Shown in pieces: positions 1 through 6,107 of a DNA stretch of 37,147 nucleotides (position 1 is the stretch's first letter; the number at the start of each line of letters is the position of its first letter). The stretch is taken from positions 1-37,147 of the IMG/VR virus record IMGVR_UViG_3300021957_000124. One strand, 5' to 3'. A program made the translations under genes and the position numbers. Under the pieces are notes generated by a model. That model did no database searches. It was not told the origin of the DNA and was given only the letters and a program-made list of their open reading frames with translations. The DNA is from a virus.

Positions 1-838
1 CGTCTGGAACCTGTGACTCTTCAGCCATTGCCTGTTCTTCAGGTGTAAAAGTATCTACAGGCATTTCTTCTTCCATACCCATTTCAGGGGGTACAAGCAT
101 TGAACCGCCTTCAGCTTTCATAGTCCTGTCCTGTTCTTTAAACACAGACATTTTTACTGCTTGATCTATGTTTTGTGTCTGCTGTTGAAAGTTTTGTTGA
201 ATACGTTCTTGTTGTTCAGGTGACTCAGCCGCTTCCATTTCTTGTTTATATGAGTTATACATCATACGAAAACTATCTTCGTCAGACATTTCTTCAGTAA
301 CTACACCGCCGGGTGCTTTTTTAAGACGTTCTAAAGCGTCTAAAGCAGCTTTAGTATTGTAAGTGGTTCCTTCATACTTAAAGGTTTTTCCTTTAGCTTT
401 TTGAGCAGCTTTTTTAAAAGCACTATTAGTATAAATAACTTTATCTTCTGTTTCGTAAGTAGCTGCACCTTCTTCAGGAAGATCTAATAAAGAGTAAGAT
501 ACTTTTTCTTCTTTCTTCTTTTTAGAAGAAGATTTAGAGGGTTTTGCTTCAACAACAACATCATCGTCGTCATTTATTAAACCAGCAACTGTTCCTATGC
601 CAGCAGCGCCAGCGGCTGTTTTCAGCGCACCTGATCTTTCGCCAGCTCTAAATTTTCTTTGACTGCCAGTAGCCTTTTCTATTTTTAATTGACCCGGAGT
701 AGGTTCTGTAGTCACATCATCATAATGTTTTTTTAAAAAATCTATACTTTCACTTAATTTTTTACTTACTGCTTTAGTAACTCCTTTACTAATCCCGCCT
801 ACTACGTATTCTTCTCTGTCCAGCATACTTTTACCCAT
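1..838 (-). CDS. Virion-assembly or structural protein of unknown function, 3' end cut by window edge
   Basis: The frame stays open from an ATG at 838 to the left edge, giving about 279 residues without a stop. The ATG overlaps the stop codon of the preceding gene (831-833) and has a GGAGAG Shine-Dalgarno sequence, so translation is probably coupled. The protein starts MGKSMLDREEYVV, has an Ala/Gly stretch (AGAAGIGTVAGL) near residues 70-80 followed by an Asp run, then a Lys-rich part, and becomes Gln/Glu/Met/Pro-rich. It contains EGGSMLVPPEMG near the visible end. Its place directly after the portal suits a scaffold, protease or other head-assembly role, but I do not recognise a domain and make no functional claim. 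The gene continues beyond the window. Confidence 0.8.
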   Translation of the reverse strand, partial: MGKSMLDREEYVVGGISKGVTKAVSKKLSESIDFLKKHYDDVTTEPTPGQLKIEKATGSQRKFRAGERSGALKTAAGAAGIGTVAGLINDDDDVVVEAKPSKSSSKKKKEEKVSYSLLDLPEEGAATYETEDKVIYTNSAFKKAAQKAKGKTFKYEGTTYNTKAALDALERLKKAPGGVVTEEMSDEDSFRMMYNSYKQEMEAAESPEQQERIQQNFQQQTQNIDQAVKMSVFKEQDRTMKAEGGSMLVPPEMGMEEEMPVDTFTPEEQAMAEESQVPD

Positions 839-1061
839 CTTTTCTCTCCATTGCTTCTTTAACGCTGTCCTTTAAACTCTCTAACTTAGCCAGAGAACTC
901 AGCCTCCCCTGACTGCGGTACAGCTCCAGTTCCGATGTTGCCACCGCCAGTACCTGTAGCTCCAAGGTCTTGGCCTTCTGGAGGTGCTCCTTCAGGGGGA
1001 GCCATAGGTCCGGGTTGTTCACCAGTGGGGCCAGCTTCCGCGCCAGTTGCCTGTCCAACAT
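831..1061 (-). CDS. Short helical protein overlapping the portal 3' end
   Basis: This 76-residue frame begins (MLDRQLARKL) inside the portal gene and shares its last 176 nt in another frame. It looks real rather than a shadow. The sequence is a well-mixed helical protein rich in Leu, Lys, Glu and Gln, with no low complexity. A weak GGGA ribosome site lies 9 nt before the ATG, and its stop overlaps the start of the next gene with a good ribosome site. In the same DNA the portal frame is a Gly/Pro/Ala-rich, probably disordered tail, as expected if it is constrained by a second reading frame. Short helical proteins are common just after portal genes in marine phages, from memory. Function unknown; possibly a portal-associated or head-completion factor. 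Confidence 0.75.
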   Translation of the reverse strand: MLDRQLARKLAPLVNNPDLWLPLKEHLQKAKTLELQVLAVATSELELYRSQGRLSSLAKLESLKDSVKEAMERKDG

Positions 1062-3060
1062 TATTTTGCATCCCTATAATTTGAGCCATTAGTGCTGCTT
1101 CTTCTGGATCGTTGATCAATTCATCTGGATCAAGGTCAAGACTGTAAGCAAGCTCGCTAATTAGCTTGTTCATTTTAATGAATGGTGCAATAGCAGGGTT
1201 TTGAGCAGTCTGTAAGAACATAGTCAAGCGTTGACTACGTACTTCCTTCTGCATTAAGCTATTAGTACCCGTGGCTTTTACTTCTAAGTCACCTTTAACA
1301 TCTAACTTAGACTCTAAAAACTGCATGTTCCATTGGAAATATGCTTCACCCATTGGCTTTAACAAGAAATCATCAAGGTTTTTAATAACAGTCTTGATGT
1401 TAAGAGATGCTGCGCCAAGTAGCATGGACATTCCTGAAGCAGTTCGCGTCATACTCTGGACACCTGTTTGACCATGAGAATAGCTTGGGATACCTGTTTG
1501 TTCATCTGCAAGTTGTCTGAATTTATCAAACATCATCATGTTTTCTTGTGAGGTGTTAGGAAACTTCAGGCCATTAATTGCCTGTCCCGGTACTCCTGCT
1601 TGTCTTCGGAATACTTTACCCGGAAATATTTCCATGCTTTGACCGCCCACAAGAGCAGTTTCGTCTACATCAAAGACTAATGACCCTGACAACGCTAGAT
1701 TGTCAATAGCCATACGTGCATGACCATTCATGATCTTTTGAGAGTCATCCATGTTCTCTGCAACACCAATACCAAAGAAACTATAAGGATTTCTTTCGTA
1801 TGGGAAGGCATGATAAGGCAACCTGAAAGGCGTAAAAGGGTTTATTACTGCTCGTAACATTTGACCATTGCAGATCCAAGCATTAACTTGTACTTCATCT
1901 AGGTCATCTACTTCATCTGGAATATCCATACCAACTTGGCGAGCATACTCAGCGTCTATTACTCCCCAGTATTCCAAAACTTCAAACTGTCCTGAACCAG
2001 CTTCATCAGAACGGTGATCATCCTTTAATTCTTGCTCGTAATCTTTTTCTTCGTAATTAGGCCCTAGCATTAAGGCTTCACGAATTGCGTCTTTATTAAA
2101 ATATGGCATCTTCGCCAACGAACGCAGCTTAGTGCGGTTCATACGGTGGCGATGGAATACATATTCTGCTTCGTTTACGGTTGTAGCGTTTGGATCAGGG
2201 AAAAAATCCCAAATGCTGACAAACTCAATACGAGGAACGCGCACATCAATTGGAGAATATCTCCTAAATCCTTCTTCATTTTCTTCCCAACGACTTAATG
2301 TTTTATTAAAGTTAAATGGCCCCTTTACGATGCCTGTTCCAAATAGAGCAGACTCAAAAAGAGCGTTGCGTATTTCACTAGCGCCGTTAGATTCTTCAAT
2401 TTGATCATGAATTAACTTCTCTAAACGTCTTGCAGCTTCTTTTGCTGGGCTAACTTCCATTACTGCTGGGTTAGGGCTGGTTCCATCTACAAGCTTGTTT
2501 GCTCCTTGTACTTCAAGAGGCGTCACATCAAACTTGCCAGATCCATAAGTAGCTCCGGGCTTTAATACACGACCATCACCCTCAAAACCCACATCAAATG
2601 GGTTTTCTTTTTTCTCTTTCTCACCTTTAGGGTTTTCTTCTGCCGAAGTTTCAATGCCGGGAAGAGGGTTTTGAGGATCTAAATGGGCATACTCGCTAAT
2701 ACCTTCTGGTATTTTAGTCTCTGAAATGCCAATAGGGAACTTGTTAGCTCCGAATATGACATCTACTAGTTGACCAAAGGCCGCTAGAACCTTTGTTTTA
2801 GTTACTTTGACAAAAACTCTAGACTTTTCTGACTCTCTAAAGCGCACATTTTTATCATATAAACCACGATAGTTGTGATATGCAGTTAACCAGCGCCTTT
2901 CATCAATGTCTCTAGCACTTTCAGCCTGTTCGTAACGATCCATAAGAAGACCAACAAAGTTATTACGCAAGGACTCTTCTAAAGTCAATTGCATACCTTG
3001 CTCGTCTTCTACTTGTTCAAAGTATAGACCGTTAGCTGTTAAGCTATTTTCATCTGACAT
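886..3060 (-). CDS. Portal protein
   Basis: A 724-residue protein directly downstream of the large terminase gene (3 bp gap), the usual place for a portal. Its N-terminal part (residues about 30-110, with DERRWLTAYHNYRG and a conserved-looking KTKVLAAFGQLVDV) and the central region resemble portal proteins of marine T7-like phages. The length is well above T7 gp8 (about 536 residues) and close to P22-type portals (about 725). A portal is the dodecameric ring at one capsid vertex through which DNA is packaged and ejected. The last 60 or so residues are Gly/Pro/Glu-rich and are overlapped by another gene. No clear Shine-Dalgarno sequence precedes the ATG at 3060. The family call rests on position and general resemblance, without one diagnostic motif. 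Confidence 0.85.
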   Translation of the reverse strand: MSDENSLTANGLYFEQVEDEQGMQLTLEESLRNNFVGLLMDRYEQAESARDIDERRWLTAYHNYRGLYDKNVRFRESEKSRVFVKVTKTKVLAAFGQLVDVIFGANKFPIGISETKIPEGISEYAHLDPQNPLPGIETSAEENPKGEKEKKENPFDVGFEGDGRVLKPGATYGSGKFDVTPLEVQGANKLVDGTSPNPAVMEVSPAKEAARRLEKLIHDQIEESNGASEIRNALFESALFGTGIVKGPFNFNKTLSRWEENEEGFRRYSPIDVRVPRIEFVSIWDFFPDPNATTVNEAEYVFHRHRMNRTKLRSLAKMPYFNKDAIREALMLGPNYEEKDYEQELKDDHRSDEAGSGQFEVLEYWGVIDAEYARQVGMDIPDEVDDLDEVQVNAWICNGQMLRAVINPFTPFRLPYHAFPYERNPYSFFGIGVAENMDDSQKIMNGHARMAIDNLALSGSLVFDVDETALVGGQSMEIFPGKVFRRQAGVPGQAINGLKFPNTSQENMMMFDKFRQLADEQTGIPSYSHGQTGVQSMTRTASGMSMLLGAASLNIKTVIKNLDDFLLKPMGEAYFQWNMQFLESKLDVKGDLEVKATGTNSLMQKEVRSQRLTMFLQTAQNPAIAPFIKMNKLISELAYSLDLDPDELINDPEEAALMAQIIGMQNNVGQATGAEAGPTGEQPGPMAPPEGAPPEGQDLGATGTGGGNIGTGAVPQSGEAEFSG

Positions 3061-3063
3061 ATA

Positions 3064-4746
3064 TTAATATCCGAAATCTGCATCTGCAGGTGTGTATGCT
3101 TGTTCCATGCGTAAGTGCCGCATCTGTGCTAGTGGGTCATTTACTCTTGGCCTTGACATAATAAGATACCGTAAAGCATCGTATGCGTGATCAGGCGCAT
3201 GAGTATTGACATCTTCAGGATTAGTCTTATCCAGAGGAATACTTTGAAGCTCGCGTATCAGGCTAGGACAGCTACTGAAAATCTGTAATCTTGGTCTTCC
3301 GCTTGGCTGTAGCCTCAAGTATTCGTGGATTTGAATCTTACCTTGTATTCTGTTTTTATCTGCTCTTCGCAGCTTATGGCCCTGTCTTACTAATGTTTCA
3401 CCGACTGTAGGGCCTGTAGTCCCAGTACGGGACCATGCTGCTGTATCTAGTACACCTTGAACTGAGAAGGGGTCTTCTACTTCCATCTCTGTTATTATAG
3501 TGCCTAAATCCTGTCCTGTCAAGCCTTTACGGTATAATTCTCTATAAACAATAAGAGTACCATCACTTGGATCTATAGCGGCCCATATACAAGCTGACTC
3601 ACTGGCGTAACCATAATCTATTCCTTTAACTCTATCCCAGTAAATCGGGATTTGAAATGGCGGTATTACATGGTTTTCTAAACTAAATTCAGTAAAGGCT
3701 GCGCCCTCATTAACATCCCAGTTACCTTCTAGTAATTGCTTACGTTGTGTAGGAGGTAAGGCTTTAAGCATTTTTTCATAACGACCATCCATTGCTAGGA
3801 AAGGATTATCTTCTAAACGAGCCGGTATAAACTTTCTTGTAAGGCCATCTTTGCCTACAAAGCTTGTATCAGGTTCTGATGGTAATATATATCTATTCTT
3901 TACCCAGTGAGCGCCCACGCCACCGGGGTTAGCAGTGCAACGCATGTAAGGAACAATTTCTGAATCAGTAGTACGTAATCTTGAAGCTAGGTAGTTCCAA
4001 GAGAATTCTGTGGGTAAGTGAGTAATTTCATCAAAACCTATCCAACTATATGCTTGTCCCTGATAGCGATATACATCTGCATCACGCTCAAGGAAGCCAA
4101 ACTCTATCTTAGCTCCGCTGGGGAAGTTCCAAAGCTTCTCTACTTCCCTATATTTACAACCGGGGAAAGCCTTGGGATATAACTCTCGGCTCTTGTCTAT
4201 TAGCTCTCGTAGCTCTGGCATTGAACGTCTAATGATTAAGGCCCTGTGTGCGGCTCTGTGAGCGTATCTGAGAGGATCTACGAGCATTGCATAGCTCTTA
4301 CCACCCCCTGCTGCTCCACCGTACAGAACGTCTGTCTCGGCTGCTGCGAGGAACTCTGTTTGAGGCCCTTCATTTGGAGCAAAGATAACATTTTCTTTTG
4401 CTTCTTGTTGAACTTGCTTGGGGGTGTTTGATAGCTCTTCGGGGGTTATAATTTTATCGGAGTCTGAGTTTTCTAGCTTTTTTATTGTTTGCTTTGTGTT
4501 TTTTAAAGATTCTTTATAAGCATGTAGCTTAGATTCAGTCTTAGCTATTTTCTTTTGTTTATCTTTTATAACTCGGTTAGCAGTTAACTTAGCCTTAGTT
4601 TGACTATGATAATTATATCCTCTGCCTTTTGAGCCTTTAGGTCTACCACCTTTTAATCTAGGTGTACCATCTACCTTAAAGATAAAGTTATTGTCTTCAT
4701 CTTTAAGATACTTATCTGGATTAATTTCCCAATCTTTCATTGTCAA
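3064..4746 (-). CDS. terL: Terminase large subunit (ATPase and nuclease)
   Basis: A 560-residue packaging motor. Walker A is GGAAGGGKS at residues 143-151, and Walker B with its catalytic acid is WIGFDE at 235-240. The nuclease domain starts with an RNase H-like GIDYG (Asp377) and ends with the DHAYDALRY motif typical of the family. TerL powers DNA translocation through the portal and cuts the concatemer. The first 120 residues are an extension: an AT-hook-like GGRPKGSKGRG at about 33-43 and a Lys-rich helical segment. The ATG at 4746 overlaps the previous gene by 26 nt; an in-frame ATG at 4740 is an alternative start. The identification is secure; the cutting mode (cos, pac or repeat-based) cannot be read from the window. 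Confidence 0.97.
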   Translation of the reverse strand: MTMKDWEINPDKYLKDEDNNFIFKVDGTPRLKGGRPKGSKGRGYNYHSQTKAKLTANRVIKDKQKKIAKTESKLHAYKESLKNTKQTIKKLENSDSDKIITPEELSNTPKQVQQEAKENVIFAPNEGPQTEFLAAAETDVLYGGAAGGGKSYAMLVDPLRYAHRAAHRALIIRRSMPELRELIDKSRELYPKAFPGCKYREVEKLWNFPSGAKIEFGFLERDADVYRYQGQAYSWIGFDEITHLPTEFSWNYLASRLRTTDSEIVPYMRCTANPGGVGAHWVKNRYILPSEPDTSFVGKDGLTRKFIPARLEDNPFLAMDGRYEKMLKALPPTQRKQLLEGNWDVNEGAAFTEFSLENHVIPPFQIPIYWDRVKGIDYGYASESACIWAAIDPSDGTLIVYRELYRKGLTGQDLGTIITEMEVEDPFSVQGVLDTAAWSRTGTTGPTVGETLVRQGHKLRRADKNRIQGKIQIHEYLRLQPSGRPRLQIFSSCPSLIRELQSIPLDKTNPEDVNTHAPDHAYDALRYLIMSRPRVNDPLAQMRHLRMEQAYTPADADFGY

Positions 4747-4957
4747 TTATATTCTTTAAACCTTGATAACTTAGTTTACGACCTGTTTTATGCTCTAACC
4801 ACATAGAGCCATCACGTAAAGATAACTGCTTATTAATTACTGCTTGTTTAATATCTTCTAATGCTTCTAGTTCTAGAGGCACAGGTATTAATTCTTTTTT
4901 TTCTTTTTTATAGCCGAAAGGTACATGACCTTTAAGCTTCCTCGTATTCTCCATCAA
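4721..4957 (-). CDS. Small HTH-like protein between terminase genes
   Basis: A 78-residue protein (start 4957, or the adjacent in-frame ATG at 4954) nested between the two terminase genes with 26 nt overlaps on both sides. The middle reads like the DNA-binding part of serine recombinases: GHVPFGYKK, then a helix, then SLRDGSMWLEHKTGRKLSYQGL, that is a helix-turn-helix with the recurring KTGR-LS-GL pattern. Comparable short proteins precede terL in other marine phages, from memory. A DNA-binding role in packaging or terminase regulation is plausible, but this is inference. There is no recombinase catalytic domain. Confidence 0.8.
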   Translation of the reverse strand: MMENTRKLKGHVPFGYKKEKKELIPVPLELEALEDIKQAVINKQLSLRDGSMWLEHKTGRKLSYQGLKNIIDNERLGN

Positions 4958-5321
4958 TAATAACCTCTTGTTTAGAAGGTAGTATAAATAAACCTCCTTC
5001 AGCCTTATGACTTACATCTATACGTTCTGATTTACCTAAGCCTACACGGTCTAGGATTGTCTGTGCTGCTTGTAGCCTCATGTTAGCCTGTGGAATAGGC
5101 ACATCAGAGTTCATTACTTCTACAAGTTTTAAAGCAGCTTTTGGAGCTGACTGGGCTAGGATTCCTTCAGCTATGTCTAATATTTCTTTTTTTAATGATT
5201 TTACAACCTGATAATGACCACTATTGTACCCAGCCAACTCCGCTGCCTTCTTCGGATCACCTCCTTGTTCCACTAGGTGTTCTAAGAAAGAGTGTTGTTT
5301 ATCTGTTAATTCTTTATTCAT
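4932..5321 (-). CDS. terS: Terminase small subunit-like protein
   Basis: I start this 129-residue protein at the ATG at 5321 (MNKELTDKQHSFLEHLVEQGG). The longer frame to 5384 runs through a consensus promoter and should be rejected. The N-terminal part has the TerS-type helix-turn-helix (GGDPKKAAELAGYNSG, residues about 20-35). The rest is helical, with an acidic C-terminus (IDGEYEEA). TerS recognises phage DNA and hands it to TerL. It is the first gene of the leftward operon, and the mapped promoter predicts a transcript beginning at or one base before this ATG, so the mRNA may be leaderless. Assignment is by HTH, size and adjacency to terL. Confidence 0.85.
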   Translation of the reverse strand: MNKELTDKQHSFLEHLVEQGGDPKKAAELAGYNSGHYQVVKSLKKEILDIAEGILAQSAPKAALKLVEVMNSDVPIPQANMRLQAAQTILDRVGLGKSERIDVSHKAEGGLFILPSKQEVIIDGEYEEA

Positions 5322-5328
5322 ACTCATC

Positions 5329-5356
5329 ATTATAGAGCCTATAGCGGTTTTGTCAA
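5329..5356 (-). promoter_or_regulatory. Consensus sigma-70 promoter for the leftward packaging operon
   Basis: On the minus strand TTGACA (5356-5351) and TATAAT (5334-5329) match the consensus at every position, with a 16 bp spacer. The predicted transcription start, seven bases past the -10 box, falls at 5322-5321, which is the ATG of terS. The -35 box is half of an inverted repeat shared with the rightward promoter. Confidence 0.85.
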
Positions 5357-5380
5357 GTAGTAAATTTAACTTGACAAAAC
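5347..5380. promoter_or_regulatory. Inverted repeat joining two back-to-back -35 boxes, likely operator
   Basis: GTTTTGTCAAG (5347-5357) and CTTGACAAAAC (5370-5380) are perfect 11 bp inverted copies with a 12 bp AT-rich spacer. Each arm contains the -35 hexamer of one of two divergent consensus promoters. Arm centres lie 23 bp apart, about two helical turns, as suits a dimeric protein. A single regulator bound here would control both transcription directions. No regulator gene is identified. Confidence 0.7.
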
Positions 5381-5399
5381 GCACTTTCAGCTATATACT
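5371..5399 (+). promoter_or_regulatory. Consensus sigma-70 promoter for the rightward leader
   Basis: TTGACA (5371-5376), a 17 bp spacer and TATACT (5394-5399) predict a start at about 5406 (an A). The next protein gene on this strand begins at 6485, so the transcript would have a leader of about 1.08 kb containing the hairpin array. The same hexamer pair and spacer recur before the ssb gene at 12083-12111. Confidence 0.85.
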
Positions 5400-5402
5400 A
5401 AC

Positions 5403-5438
5403 GTAATCGGTCCCCCCGGTTACATATAGATATATGTA
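5403..5438 (+). repeat. Two short hairpins at the start of the rightward leader
   Basis: GTAATCGG (5403-5410) pairs with CCGGTTAC (5416-5423) around a TCCCC loop with one G-T wobble. TACATATA (5421-5428) pairs with TATATGTA (5431-5438). The two share bases 5421-5423, so they are alternatives. They lie at the predicted 5' end of the leader RNA. Confidence 0.45.
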
Positions 5439-5463
5439 TAAGTTTATCTTCTTTAAATACCCG

Positions 5464-5516
5464 CACTAACCGAACAGGAAGCTATAAGATCCCTATAGGA
5501 TGTTGTTCGGTTAGTG
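5464..5516 (+). repeat. Hairpin 1 of the array
   Basis: Arms CACTAACCGAACA (5464-5476) and TGTTCGGTTAGTG (5504-5516) are a perfect 13 bp inverted repeat. The 27-nt interior can form a second stem, CTATA (5482-5486) with TATAG (5494-5498), around the 7-nt loop AGATCCC. Confidence 0.8.
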
Positions 5517-5535
5517 GGTCTTTGAATACCCGCCT

Positions 5536-5582
5536 TAACCGGACAAGAAGCTATAAGATCCCTATAGGATGTTGTCCGGTTA
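5536..5582 (+). repeat. Hairpin 2 of the array
   Basis: Arms TAACCGGACAA (5536-5546) and TTGTCCGGTTA (5572-5582) pair over 11 bp. The interior is identical to hairpin 1: CTATA 5551-5555, loop AGATCCC, TATAG 5563-5567. Relative to hairpin 1, an A-T pair has become G-C and the innermost pair G-T has become A-T. Confidence 0.8.
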
Positions 5583-5583
5583 G

Positions 5584-5630
5584 TAAGGTGTCAAGATCCT
5601 ATATATCCCTTATAGCATCTTGACACCTTA
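5584..5630 (+). repeat. Inserted hairpin with the same tip but an unrelated stem
   Basis: Arms TAAGGTGTCAAGAT (5584-5597) and ATCTTGACACCTTA (5617-5630) are a perfect 14 bp inverted repeat with no similarity to the arms of the other units. The interior again has CTATA (5599-5603) and TATAG (5611-5615) around a 7-nt loop, here TATCCCT, sharing ATCCC with the other loops. It sits between the right arm of hairpin 2 and that unit's closing TGGGTC. Confidence 0.8.
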
Positions 5631-5651
5631 GTGGGTCTTTAAATACCCGCC

Positions 5652-5700
5652 CTACGGGGACAAGAAGCTATAAGATCCCTATAGGATGTTGTCCCCTTAG
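5652..5700 (+). repeat. Hairpin 3 of the array
   Basis: GGGGACAA (5656-5663) pairs with TTGTCCCC (5689-5696), extended past one mismatch by CTA (5652-5654) with TAG (5698-5700). The interior core is identical to hairpins 1 and 2: CTATA 5668-5672, TATAG 5680-5684. Two C-G pairs of the other units are G-C here, changed on both sides. Confidence 0.8.
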
Positions 5701-5706
5701 TGGGTC

Positions 5707-6107
5707 TATTAGCCCCGCCCAGAAGTACCTGCTTGACACTCCAGAGTTTCCGAAAATGTATAACATTTAGTATATATGGGGGTGGGGGGTACTGGCCTCC
5801 TGCCCACCCTCCGAGGACTCCAGAGTTTCCTAAGAAACTCTAAAGATTTCCAGAGTCCAAGCCTCAGAGTTTCTTAAGAAACTCCAGAGTACTCCAGAAT
5901 ACTTTAAAGTTCTTTAAAGTAATATTAAATAAAATTACTTTGTAATTCTTATGTGCTTGATAGAGTCCCAGAGGACTCCCTAGTGTGTTAGTTTTAAAGA
6001 TTCTTTAAAACTCTCCGAGGATTTTCAGAGACTTACGAGTATTTCTATCCATAGTATAATAATACTATGAGAATTCCAGAACTAACTACAAAGTAGTTAA
6101 AAAATAC
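5707..6107. repeat. Non-coding stretch dense in short inverted repeats
   Basis: I find no convincing gene in these 400 bases. They hold a run of unrelated palindromes: AGAGTTTC/GAAACTCT (5822-5841), inside GGACTC/GAGTCC (5815-5858); the perfect 18-mer GAGTTTCTTAAGAAACTC (5867-5884); ACTTTAAAGT (5901-5910); AAAGTAAT/ATTACTTT (5916-5941); GAGTCC/GGACTC (5963-5978); AGTTTTAAAG/CTTTAAAACT (5990-6012); CATAGTAT/ATACTATG (6050-6069); TAACTAC/GTAGTTA (6083-6099). There is also GGGTGGG/CCCACCC near 5780-5808. The words CCAGAGTTTC and CTCCAGAGT recur. None has the T-run of an intrinsic terminator. An isolated TTGACA lies at 5733-5738. Confidence 0.6.

Larger units (their letters stand above)
5452..5706 (+). 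ncRNA. Array of hairpins with invariant tips and covarying stems (candidate structured leader RNA)
   Basis: Three units of one design lie head to tail: 5452-5520 (69 bp), 5521-5637 (117 bp, carrying a 48 bp fourth hairpin) and 5638-5706 (69 bp). Each begins with TTTRAATACCCGC and ends with TGGGTC. Inside each is a 25-nt identical core (5478-5502, 5547-5571, 5664-5688) centred on CTATA-AGATCCC-TATAG. The core is flanked by arms that pair with each other although their sequence changes: CCGAACA/TGTTCGG, CCGGACA/TGTCCGG, GGGGACA/TGTCCCC. The array starts about 46 nt after the predicted start of the rightward promoter, so it would be transcribed in this orientation. A structured RNA, free or cis-acting in the early leader, is the best reading; a set of DNA cruciform or protein sites is the alternative. 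No known RNA family is recognised. Confidence 0.65.

Noticed and set aside
5322-5384. Longer terS frame starting at 5384
   Set aside because: It would encode through a consensus promoter and its predicted start site; the residues there are not TerS-like.
5478-5502. The core CCCTATAGGATG resembles the CACTATAGGG part of a T7 promoter
   Set aside because: The rest of the T7 promoter is absent, no phage RNA polymerase is encoded here, and the core lies between paired arms that covary, which a linear promoter would not need.
5620-5644. TTGACA at 5620 as a functional promoter
   Set aside because: It is part of the right arm of the inserted hairpin, and no -10 box lies at 16-18 bp.
5452-5706. CRISPR-like repeat array
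   Set aside because: Only three units; the variable parts are complementary stem arms and not spacers, and no cas genes are near.
5776-5792. G-quadruplex from two long G runs
   Set aside because: Only two G tracts (5 and 6 bases) are present and the neighbouring C-rich tract favours an ordinary hairpin.
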